Below are positions 19,388 to 26,636 of a DNA stretch of 64,000 nucleotides, one piece after another (the first letter of the stretch is position 1; every line of letters starts with the position of its first letter). Made by a program: the position numbers and the translations under genes. Origin of the DNA: Lacihabitans sp. LS3-19 (GTDB lineage: Bacteria; Bacteroidota; Bacteroidia; Cytophagales; Spirosomataceae); assembly GCF_024343575.1 (NCBI RefSeq), contig NZ_RJUA01000001.1, positions 1-64,000 of the forward strand, given 5' to 3'. A model generated the notes under the pieces. That model had not been told where the DNA came from. It saw only the letters and a program-made list of their open reading frames with translations, and ran no database searches.

Positions 19388-19422
19388 CAAAAAAGCCCAG
19401 ATGTAGAAAATACACCTAGGCT
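19388..19422 (-). terminator. intrinsic terminator of the exported isomerase gene
   Basis: On the minus strand AGCCTAGGTGTA pairs with TACATCTGGGCT (two G-U wobbles), then a T-run. On the plus strand the same two positions are mismatches, so it acts leftward, 31 nt after the stop of the 19453-20445 gene. Confidence 0.8.
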
Positions 19423-19452
19423 AAATTTTTATTTAATAAATAAATTCTGAAA

Positions 19453-20445
19453 CTATTTTTCAGTCAAAACTTTTTCGATCAAAGCTTTTGTACCTTTAAT
19501 TCCTTCGTCTTCACTAATCTCGTCACCCTCAAACTCTATCCCAATATTTCCTTTGAAACCTGCGTCTTTCACAATTTTAAGTATTCGAGAATAATCCATT
19601 ACTCTTTCGTTACCATTTGCATCAAAAACATTGGTTTTTGCACTTACGCCTTTTGCATATGGCATCAATTCGGCGATTCCTTTGTAGCGATCATATTCTT
19701 TCAAACAACCATCAGGACCTCTTTCTAGACAGAAGTTCCCAAAATCTGGTAAGGTTCCAACATTTTCCATATTTACTTTTGACATTACGCCAGAAAGCCA
19801 TTCTCCGTTAGATGAATACCCACCGTGATTTTCAACAATAATATTTATTCCTTCTTGAGCTCCAAATTTCCCTAATTGAGTTAAACCATCAACTGCATGC
19901 ATAGCAACTTCTTCAGCTGTTCCCTGTCCTGCGGCGTTAACTCTTATTGATTTCGCTCCTAAAAACTTGGCGATTTTAACCCAGTCATAATGATTTTCAA
20001 CAGCTTTCATTCGTACTGCAGAGTCTGCATTGCCAAGGTCACCAAGGGCATCGCACATGATTAAACCTACACTTACGCCAGCATCATCACATTTCTTTTT
20101 GAAACCTTCCCAATAAGCCATGTCTTTGGCTTTGCTATAGTAGAAAGTATTTACAAGTTCAATCGTATTTACACCATAGCCTGCAGCAATTTTTGGAAAA
20201 TCGTCAGGGTGTAAAGTTCCTTTTAATAATGAATCGGGAGACTCCATGAGCATTTTTCCGAAAGCCGCCCAATCACCGTTTAGGGAGTTGCCAAAAAAAC
20301 TTTTATGCAAAGACCATTGTGCTAATGATATATTGAGATCTGGCGTTTTTTCCTCTTGTGTTTCAGTTTTTGACTGACAAGCATTAAAAAAAACTAATGC
20401 CGTAAAAAGTAAAGCAAATGATAAGGTTGATTTTAAGAACTTCAT
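19453..20445 (-). CDS. lipoprotein sugar-phosphate isomerase/epimerase-like TIM barrel
   Basis: A xylose-isomerase-like (AP endonuclease 2 family) TIM barrel exported as a lipoprotein. The signal ends FFNAC (Cys23), followed by a Thr/Glu-rich linker. The barrel begins ISLAQWSLHKSF and has metal-ligand-type motifs VENHGG, LPDFGNF and GNIGIEFEGDE near the C-terminal face. The substrate is probably a sugar or keto-sugar rather than a phosphate, since it acts outside the cytoplasm (inference). A second exported isomerase lies 91 nt upstream on the same strand, so the two may be one transcription unit ending at the terminator at 19388. Confidence 0.8.
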   Translation of the reverse strand: MKFLKSTLSFALLFTALVFFNACQSKTETQEEKTPDLNISLAQWSLHKSFFGNSLNGDWAAFGKMLMESPDSLLKGTLHPDDFPKIAAGYGVNTIELVNTFYYSKAKDMAYWEGFKKKCDDAGVSVGLIMCDALGDLGNADSAVRMKAVENHYDWVKIAKFLGAKSIRVNAAGQGTAEEVAMHAVDGLTQLGKFGAQEGINIIVENHGGYSSNGEWLSGVMSKVNMENVGTLPDFGNFCLERGPDGCLKEYDRYKGIAELMPYAKGVSAKTNVFDANGNERVMDYSRILKIVKDAGFKGNIGIEFEGDEISEDEGIKGTKALIEKVLTEK

Positions 20446-20536
20446 TTTTAAATATAAATTTGGTTGAAAAATAATTTGTGGCGAAGATAAGTAAAGATTA
20501 GTTAAACTTTAAAAAGCTTCAAATACAATATTAAAA

Positions 20537-21388
20537 CTAAAGACTTTTCAAATACTCCAAACTCTTGGGTACATTCTCCAATTCTTTATTACTTTCATCT
20601 TCTATGAAATAATGTTGGATACCGGCTTTTTTAGAAAGTTTCAATATTTTTTTCCAATCAGCTTGACCTGTACCTAAAACTACGTCGTTTTCTGCCGGTT
20701 CGTGACCAGATTTATCACCTATTACACCAATTTTAAGGTCTTTTACGTGCATTAGCTTCCAACGATTTCCGTATCTTTTTAACAGTTCTTGTGGAGTAGC
20801 GGCTCCACCACCATGAATTGTCCAAAGGACATCCATTTCAAACGACACATATTTTGGATCGGTATTTTGGATGATATAATCCATATAGGTTCCTTTTTCA
20901 TGCGGACGAAACTCATAGCCGTGGTCATGGTAACAGAATATCAATCCATTTTCCGCCAACACTTTACCACCAGCATTAAAAACCTCCACAGCTTTTTTGG
21001 TGTCTTCGAATGTAAAATCATTGCCTTTGTGAGGAATCCAAGCACACATTACGTATTTAGCACCCAAAGCTTTCGCTTTATCGGCTACAGCTTGAGGGTC
21101 TTTTTGCAGTTCTTCAAAACCACATCCTGTAGACGGAATACTGATGCCACGATCGTTGCACATTTTCTTGAACTCCTCCGCTGTTTGACCTTTTTGAGGT
21201 CCGCCTTCAAGCTCTGTAAAACCCATTTTCTGAATAATATCCAAGGTTTGTTCAACGCCCTTGGGGAAATGATTTCGGAAGGTATATGCTTGGACACCAA
21301 GAGGGTAAGTATATAGCTTTTTTTGTGCCTGACTTGTGAGACCCATAAGTCCAATCAATGCAATTACGATAAATTTTAAGGTTTTCAT
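20537..21388 (-). CDS. exported sugar isomerase/epimerase-like TIM barrel
   Basis: A second xylose-isomerase-like barrel, 283 residues, with a classical signal peptide (FIVIALIGLMGLTSQAQ). The first strand YPLGVQAYTFRNHFP, the metal site candidates in FCYHDHGYEF, SFEMDVLWTIHGG and the substrate strand KLMHVKDLKIG are typical of this superfamily in Bacteroidota and Planctomycetota. It is not lipid-anchored, unlike its neighbour. The pair, divergent from an MFS transporter gene across 154 bp, suggests extracytoplasmic sugar conversion followed by import, but no substrate can be named. Confidence 0.82.
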   Translation of the reverse strand: MKTLKFIVIALIGLMGLTSQAQKKLYTYPLGVQAYTFRNHFPKGVEQTLDIIQKMGFTELEGGPQKGQTAEEFKKMCNDRGISIPSTGCGFEELQKDPQAVADKAKALGAKYVMCAWIPHKGNDFTFEDTKKAVEVFNAGGKVLAENGLIFCYHDHGYEFRPHEKGTYMDYIIQNTDPKYVSFEMDVLWTIHGGGAATPQELLKRYGNRWKLMHVKDLKIGVIGDKSGHEPAENDVVLGTGQADWKKILKLSKKAGIQHYFIEDESNKELENVPKSLEYLKSL

Positions 21389-21542
21389 TTTTTTATTTAT
21401 GGTTGAATTAAAAACTAAAATTAGATAGCTTTAAGCAGATAAAAAAATGTCTCAGGCATTTATTTCTAGTATAAAAATTTGAAAACTTTTGATGGTAATT
21501 CTTAAAATAAATTACATTTACTTTTACAAACCCTAAAACCGA

Positions 21543-22775
21543 ATGAAAGTACGCAATAAAGTATTGGCCGTATTGGTATTACTCTCTATAATCACATTTT
21601 TGGATCGAGTATGCATGAACGTTGTCAGTAAATACGTCAAAGCAGATCTCAAAATCGACAATCAACAGTTTGGCTATATATTGGGAGCATTTTCACTAGC
21701 ATACGCACTTTTCGAACTTCCAACAGGTATTTTGGGAGATAAAATTGGCCCTCGTAAAGTCTTAACTCGTGTGGTAATTTGGTGGTCAACTTTTACAGCT
21801 TTGACCGGAACTGCGTTCAATTTTGTGTATTTGATAGTCGTACGGTTTCTGTTTGGAGTGGGTGAAGCTGGTGCATATCCAAACACTTCGATTGCAATAT
21901 CAAAATGGTTTCCTGTTACCGAAACAGGCAAAGCACAGGCTGCTATTTGGGCTGCGGCACGTATTGGTGGTGCACTTACGCCTTTATTGGTCATTCCATT
22001 GGTGCATGCCGTTGGATGGCGAATGTCCTTTTTTGTCTTAGGTTTGGTGGGCTCATTTTGGGCGGCAATTTGGTATTTTTGGTTTCGAGACGAACCTTCC
22101 GAAATGAAAAATATCTCAGAAAAAGAAGTTAAAGAAATAGAAACTGGACGAGGAATAGCTCAATCACATAAAATAGAGTGGAAAAAGGTCATAATACAGT
22201 CCAATATTTTATATTTAATGTTGATGTGCCATTTGTTTTTTTATGCTTCTTATTTCTTTACCAATTGGTCCGCTACGTATTTTCAAGAAGGCCGCGGCCT
22301 GAGTGAAGACGACACCAAAAAATTCATTTCACTTTCCTATTTCTTAGGTGCGATTGGATGCTTAATTGGTGGGTATTTGAGTGACTTCCTCGTTAAAAAG
22401 TACGGTTTACGTTTTGGAAGAAGAGCTGTGGCAGGTACAGGACTTGGCCTTTCGGCTGTTTTCTTTTTGTTTGCTGGTCTTACGCCAAACAACCAAATGG
22501 CAGGATATCTTTTGGCACTTTGCGTGCTTTCCAAAGACTTGGCCTTGCCAGTAGCTTTTGCCACTTGTGTGGATATTGGCAAACAAAACTCAGGCACAGT
22601 AACGGGCACCATGAATTTTGCAGGGCAAATGGGCGGCTTTTTTATCACTATTATTTTTGGTATTATCGTAAAACAAACCAATAATTTCGAGTTGCCGCTC
22701 TTCCTTATTGCGGGTTGTTTAGCGGTCAGTTCTTTGCTTTGGCTCAAAATTGATCCTGAGAAGAGTTTGGCCTAA
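21543..22775 (+). CDS. MFS transporter of the ACS (anion:cation symporter) type
   Basis: A 12-helix inner-membrane importer of about 410 residues. The first cytoplasmic loop GDKIGPRKVLTR and the start ITFLDRVCMNVV match the ACS family, whose characterised members carry hexuronates, glucarate and other organic anions. The second half has a loop YLSDFLVKKYGLRFGRRAV equivalent to the first. It is divergent from the exported isomerase genes, which fits uptake of their product. The last codons and following sequence are duplicated downstream. Confidence 0.85.
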   Translation: MKVRNKVLAVLVLLSIITFLDRVCMNVVSKYVKADLKIDNQQFGYILGAFSLAYALFELPTGILGDKIGPRKVLTRVVIWWSTFTALTGTAFNFVYLIVVRFLFGVGEAGAYPNTSIAISKWFPVTETGKAQAAIWAAARIGGALTPLLVIPLVHAVGWRMSFFVLGLVGSFWAAIWYFWFRDEPSEMKNISEKEVKEIETGRGIAQSHKIEWKKVIIQSNILYLMLMCHLFFYASYFFTNWSATYFQEGRGLSEDDTKKFISLSYFLGAIGCLIGGYLSDFLVKKYGLRFGRRAVAGTGLGLSAVFFLFAGLTPNNQMAGYLLALCVLSKDLALPVAFATCVDIGKQNSGTVTGTMNFAGQMGGFFITIIFGIIVKQTNNFELPLFLIAGCLAVSSLLWLKIDPEKSLA

Positions 22776-22939
22776 TTTTTTGATTTGTTGGCACACGGAT
22801 TGGAAGGATGGGACACGGATTTTTAATGTTTTAATTGCGGTAAGTTCTTTGCTTTGGCTCAAAATTGATCCTGAGAACAGTTTGGCCTAATTTTTTGAAA
22901 TGTTGGCACACAGATTGGATGGATGGGACACGGATTTTT
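22722..22939. repeat. tandem duplication of the transporter 3' end (period 115 bp)
   Basis: The segment 22722-22824, holding the last 17 sense codons of the transporter, its stop codon and about 50 bp beyond, recurs at 22837-22939. The offset is a constant 115 bp with only a handful of substitutions and no indels. The second copy still reads AVSSLLWLKIDPENSLA then stop, but has no start codon, so it is a dead remnant. Both copies end in a similar GGGACACGGATTTTT string. Confidence 0.9.
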
Positions 22940-23115
22940 TTGTTTTTTAAAGGATAAAATTTGATTCGATAATTTGAAAAACAGACCTGATTAATATTAG
23001 GTTTTCCCTTTCTCAAATATTTTCTACAGAACAAAAACAATTTCAATTTTAGAAAACTTCTAAACATTTTTATCTCATATTTTAAAAGGTATTTCTTCGC
23101 TAATTGCTTTTTCAA

Positions 23116-23146
23116 ATTGTTCCGCCCTTTGTTTTCAATATATTTG
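23116..23146 (+). promoter_or_regulatory. promoter of the kinase-RapZ fusion gene
   Basis: ATTG at 23116-23119, a 19-nt spacer and TATATTTG at 23139-23146 fit the Bacteroidota sigma-A pattern. The -7 element ends 17 nt before the start codon, leaving a very short leader. Confidence 0.65.
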
Positions 23147-23163
23147 CAGATTAATTCTGTTTA

Positions 23164-24612
23164 ATGAAGCCTTTATTAGAGATCGTTCAAGAATATTTTA
23201 CTTCAGTTATTGCTGAGCCCATTGTCAATACCGAAATCATCCCCTTGAGTGGTGGCGATAGACGTTATTTTCGTTTTAATACTTCCCAAAAATCTTATAT
23301 CGTTTGTTACAATGAAAACGTAAAGGAAAACGAAGTTTTTTTCTACTTTACCAATCATTTTAGGTCGGTGGGTTCTCCCCTACCTGAGATTCTATCTATC
23401 GATACCGAACAAAAAATCTATATCTTAGAGGATTTGGGCAAGGAGTCTTTACTCAATAATCTTGAAGCCAAAGGGTTCTCGGATGAAGTTTTTGAACTCT
23501 ATAAAAAAAGTTTGTCAGCATTGGCTAAAATGCAAATACTAGGTGCAAAAGATCTGGATTTTGAAAAATGTTTGACCGCAAAAGAATTTGGCAAACAAGC
23601 TATATTGAGCGATTTATTGTATTTCAAATATTACTTTATTGATACCCTCAAAATCGCCTACGACAAGCAGCAGCTCCTTGAGGATTTTGATGCTTTGGCA
23701 ACTTATTTGACCAAAACTGAACACAAAATGTTTATGTTTAGGGACTTTCAGAGCCGAAATATCATTGTGAACGAAGGTGAAGTGAGCTTTATAGACTACC
23801 AAGGTGGCATGCGTGGTGCATTGCAATACGACGTAGCCTCCTTACTTTGGCAAGCCAAGGCCGACTTGAGCAATGATTGGAAAAACGAACTTTTGGAATA
23901 TTACATTTCTGAAATTGATAAACTATTGCCAGAACCTGTCCAAAAAGATGTCTTTGTGAGACAATATTACGGTTTTATAGTAATTAGGCTTCTCCAAGTG
24001 TTAGGAGCTTATGGTTTTAGAGGACTATTTGAACGAAAAGCACATTTCTTATCTAGTATTCCATTGGCACTTCATAATCTCAAATGGTTCTTGGAAAACA
24101 GAAAAGTGGGATTAATTGTGCCTACTTTAGATCATATTTTGGCTCAAATCACGAGTGACGAAATCATCAAAAGATTTGAGACTCAAAAAGCCGATGAAAC
24201 CACGCCATTGATAGTAAAAGTTAAGAGCTTCAGCTACAAAAAAAGTGGAATACCTAAAGATGAAACTGGCAATGGAGGAGGATTTGCGTTTGATTGCAGG
24301 GGAATTTTGAACCCTGGACGTTTTGAACCCTACAAGAAAATCACAGGTAGAGAAAAAGAAGTGATAGATTTTCTGGAACAACAGACCAAAATGCCGGATT
24401 TTATGAACAATGTTTATAATATCATTGATATTTCGGTAGAAGATTATTTGGCTCGTGGATTTGACAGTTTGGCTATAAACTTTGGCTGCACTGGCGGCCA
24501 GCACCGCAGCGTGTACGCAGCCGAACAAACCGCCCGCCACCTCCGCAACAAATACAAAGTAAAAGTGGAGCTAGAACATGTGGAGCAGGGGATTAAGGAG
24601 GTGAGGTATTAA
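23164..24612 (+). CDS. AmgK-like sugar kinase fused to a RapZ C-terminal domain
   Basis: A two-domain cytoplasmic protein. Residues 1-320 form an aminoglycoside-phosphotransferase-fold kinase: SGGDRRYFRF at 29-38, the catalytic loop MFRDFQSRNI (Asp194) and the metal-binding DYQG (Asp211). Together with the MurU-like gene downstream this points to an anomeric MurNAc/GlcNAc kinase of cell-wall recycling, as for AmgK. Residues from about 348 to 482 match the C-terminal domain of RapZ, including VKVKSFSYKKSGIP, FDCRGILNPGR and GCTGGQHRSV (441-450). RapZ-C senses glucosamine-6-phosphate in Enterobacteriaceae, so this half may couple kinase activity to amino-sugar supply (inference). The RapZ P-loop domain is absent. 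Confidence 0.85.
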   Translation: MKPLLEIVQEYFTSVIAEPIVNTEIIPLSGGDRRYFRFNTSQKSYIVCYNENVKENEVFFYFTNHFRSVGSPLPEILSIDTEQKIYILEDLGKESLLNNLEAKGFSDEVFELYKKSLSALAKMQILGAKDLDFEKCLTAKEFGKQAILSDLLYFKYYFIDTLKIAYDKQQLLEDFDALATYLTKTEHKMFMFRDFQSRNIIVNEGEVSFIDYQGGMRGALQYDVASLLWQAKADLSNDWKNELLEYYISEIDKLLPEPVQKDVFVRQYYGFIVIRLLQVLGAYGFRGLFERKAHFLSSIPLALHNLKWFLENRKVGLIVPTLDHILAQITSDEIIKRFETQKADETTPLIVKVKSFSYKKSGIPKDETGNGGGFAFDCRGILNPGRFEPYKKITGREKEVIDFLEQQTKMPDFMNNVYNIIDISVEDYLARGFDSLAINFGCTGGQHRSVYAAEQTARHLRNKYKVKVELEHVEQGIKEVRY

Positions 24613-24918
24613 TAAGGTGGAAAGGTGGTAAGTTAGAAAGGTGGTAAGTTTGATTGAGTTTTATGAAAATTTAAACACATAGTTAACATAGGTAATAACA
24701 CATAGGCACATAGGGTTTTTAATCTTTGTTTCTATGTGAAAAATATTCTAAACGGGTAAAATATTAAGGTGATAAGATAAGATAATAACATGGGATTTTA
24801 AACACATAGTTATCATAGGAAATACCACATAGACACATAGGTTTTAAACTTTTTATCTAGTTAAAAAATATTCTAAAGTACTAGCTATGTGAACTATGTG
24901 GTTAAAAAAGATCAATTT
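24613..24918. repeat. spacer with degenerate direct and inverted repeats
   Basis: Three repeat types fill this 306-bp gap. GGTGGTAAGTT occurs twice near 24625-24651. A block of about 43 bp beginning AAACACATAGTTA and ending CACATAGG occurs at about 24673-24715 and again at about 24800-24841 with small changes. An inverted partial copy (CTATGTGAACTATGTGGTT) lies at 24885-24903. No protein-coding frame is convincing. Such CACATAG strings look like a dispersed intergenic element worn by mutation. Confidence 0.75.
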
Positions 24919-25659
24919 ATGACAAAAAATATTGCTGGATTCATATTAGCTGCTGGCCTCGGTACACGCCTGAAACCTTGGACTGATCACCATCCAAAGG
25001 CATTGGCTATGGTGAATGGAAAATCCTTGTTGCAACGGAATATCGAATACCTTCAGAAATTCGGAATTACAGATGTTGTAGTGAATGTCCATCACTTTGC
25101 CGACCAAATCATTCAAGCTATCGAAACCAACAAAGGCTGGGGCAGTAAAATAAGTATTAGTGATGAAACAGAAGAGGTTTTGGAAACTGGTGGGGGTTTA
25201 TTAAAAGCCAAAAGCCTTTTGGCTGAAAATGAGAATTTCGTGCTAATGAATTGTGATATTCTCACGGATTTAGACTTAAATATTTTAATAAACCAACATA
25301 AAGAAAACCAAGCTCTCGCTACTTTGGCCGTAGCCAATAGAGAAACAAGCCGTTATCTACTATTCAACGAAAACCAAGAAATGGTAGGTTGGAAAAACAT
25401 AAAAACCGAAGAAATAAAACTACCCGCTAAAGCCAAACTTGGCAAAACTGAACCTACGCCAATGGCATTCAGCGGCATACATGTGATTTCCAATGCCATT
25501 TTTGCCAAAATAAACCTCACAGGCAAGTTCGGAATGATAGACCTCTACCTCGACCTCTGTGCCGACAACAAAATAATTGGATACGACCACAGTAAAGATT
25601 TGGTGCTGGATGTTGGGAAGCCGGAGGCGGTTTTGAGGGCAGAAGGATTGTTTAAGTAA
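24919..25659 (+). CDS. murU: MurU-like nucleotidyltransferase
   Basis: A sugar-1-phosphate nucleotidyltransferase. The N-terminus holds the signature FILAAGLGTRLKPWTDHHPKA, with VMNCDIL-type metal site (FVLMNCDILTD) and TPMAFSGIHVIS, which resembles N-acetylmuramate-1-phosphate uridylyltransferase. I chose the ATG at 24919 rather than a GTG 30 nt upstream because the extra codons lie inside the repeat. Length (246) is slightly above characterised MurU. Following the kinase gene on the same strand, it would convert MurNAc-1-P to UDP-MurNAc, bypassing de novo synthesis. A general hexose-1-P nucleotidyltransferase role cannot be excluded. Confidence 0.78.
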   Translation: MTKNIAGFILAAGLGTRLKPWTDHHPKALAMVNGKSLLQRNIEYLQKFGITDVVVNVHHFADQIIQAIETNKGWGSKISISDETEEVLETGGGLLKAKSLLAENENFVLMNCDILTDLDLNILINQHKENQALATLAVANRETSRYLLFNENQEMVGWKNIKTEEIKLPAKAKLGKTEPTPMAFSGIHVISNAIFAKINLTGKFGMIDLYLDLCADNKIIGYDHSKDLVLDVGKPEAVLRAEGLFK

Positions 25660-25672
25660 GGTCTTTTGTATT

Positions 25673-25750
25673 GCGATTTTTCAAATCGCAGATTATTAAT
25701 AATTTTCTTTATCTACTTTTTGATTTTGCCCAAGCGATTTGAAAAATCGC
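25673..25750. repeat. pair of 17-bp palindromic repeats
   Basis: GCGATTTTTCAAATCGC at 25673-25689 and its reverse complement GCGATTTGAAAAATCGC at 25734-25750 lie in opposite orientations 44 bp apart. Each is itself nearly palindromic. The second form recurs exactly at 46930-46946, and a variant lies at 46797-46813. This points to a dispersed REP-like family. Confidence 0.75.
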
Positions 25751-25810
25751 TCTACTTTTAAACCTCAGAAATATTTCTTAGTTTAGTCTTTTCATATCCC
25801 CTTTAAACAC

Positions 25811-26584
25811 ATGAAAGACTTTACGATTACACACATAGGCGACACTGCACTAAGCCTACCAATGCCTTTCAAATTTATACCCGCAAAAGGTAAAACCTTT
25901 ATGTTTCAGGCGGATGATAGTTCAAATCTCGGAACTAAGAGCGAAGGTATTCCCATAACCTTTGAAAAAGACTTTTGGATGTGTGCTTATCAAACTACTC
26001 AAGAATTTTGGTCTTGCGTTGTAATTGCCGCAGAGCACAAATCATTAAAAGCATTCCCAAGTTATTTTAAAGGAGAAACTCGTCCAGTGGAAAGAGTTAA
26101 CTGGAGTAATGTCCGAATATTTAATGACGCTTTGAATTCGCTTTTGCACTTACAAAAAATTAGTTTTGAAAATAATAATAGAATTAATGGCAAGTTTGAT
26201 CTCCCTTCAGAAACCCAATGGGAATACGCCGCTGAAGCCAACCAAGGCTTCGTTTTTGCGGGCTCACAAAACTTAAACGATGTAGGCTGGTATGATAGAA
26301 ATAGTAACAAGCAAACAATGCCAGTTGGGCTTAAATTAGCTAATAAAAGTGGACTTTACGATATGAGCGGAAATGTTTGGGAATGGTGCATTGATGATTT
26401 TAACCCAAACCTTAATGATATTCCTAAAAATGGAAGTCCACATTTGGGCGAAATTAATTTAAAAACTTTTCGTGGAGGAAGTTGTTTTGGGCGAGCCAAT
26501 TACTGCTGCAATAGAAGTCGAAGTGCAATTCAGCCTGAATTGAAAGGAGAAGGTTATGGTTTTCGAATTTTATTTTCTGAATAG
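25811..26584 (+). CDS. formylglycine-generating-enzyme-fold protein of a conflict-type cassette
   Basis: A 257-residue protein with the FGE/sulfatase-modifying-factor fold. Visible motifs are PSETQWEYAAEA, GLYDMSGNVWEWCIDDF and the C-terminal FRGGSCFGRANYCCNRSRS ... GYGFRILFSE. There is no signal peptide. Aligned from memory to human FGE, the first active-site cysteine is kept (NYC) but the second falls on arginine, so true formylglycine chemistry is doubtful. In bacteria such domains often serve as ligand-binding parts of defence systems. No sulfatase is near. It starts 52 nt before the Roco-TIR gene on the same strand, suggesting one operon. Confidence 0.8.
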   Translation: MKDFTITHIGDTALSLPMPFKFIPAKGKTFMFQADDSSNLGTKSEGIPITFEKDFWMCAYQTTQEFWSCVVIAAEHKSLKAFPSYFKGETRPVERVNWSNVRIFNDALNSLLHLQKISFENNNRINGKFDLPSETQWEYAAEANQGFVFAGSQNLNDVGWYDRNSNKQTMPVGLKLANKSGLYDMSGNVWEWCIDDFNPNLNDIPKNGSPHLGEINLKTFRGGSCFGRANYCCNRSRSAIQPELKGEGYGFRILFSE

Positions 26585-26636
26585 CTATTCCAGAAAATCA
26601 CAAAAAAAAGACAAAATTTACTAATATGATATTATA

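Noticed and set aside
20789-21316. 175-residue plus-strand open frame opposite the exported isomerase gene
   Set aside because: The isomerase on the other strand has a signal peptide and family motifs; the frame shows no domain and an unlikely composition.
22831-23115. 94-residue minus-strand open frame after the transporter
   Set aside because: It covers the tandem duplicate and AT-rich spacer; the sequence is Lys/Leu-rich and without motifs.
24613-24918. Possible CRISPR array
   Set aside because: Only two imperfect direct copies of about 43 bp and one inverted fragment, no regular spacers, and no cas genes in the window.
26400-26584. Possible diversity-generating retroelement acting on the FGE-fold gene
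   Set aside because: The C-terminal sequence is of the right fold, but there is no reverse transcriptase, no second near-copy (template repeat) and no accessory gene in the window.
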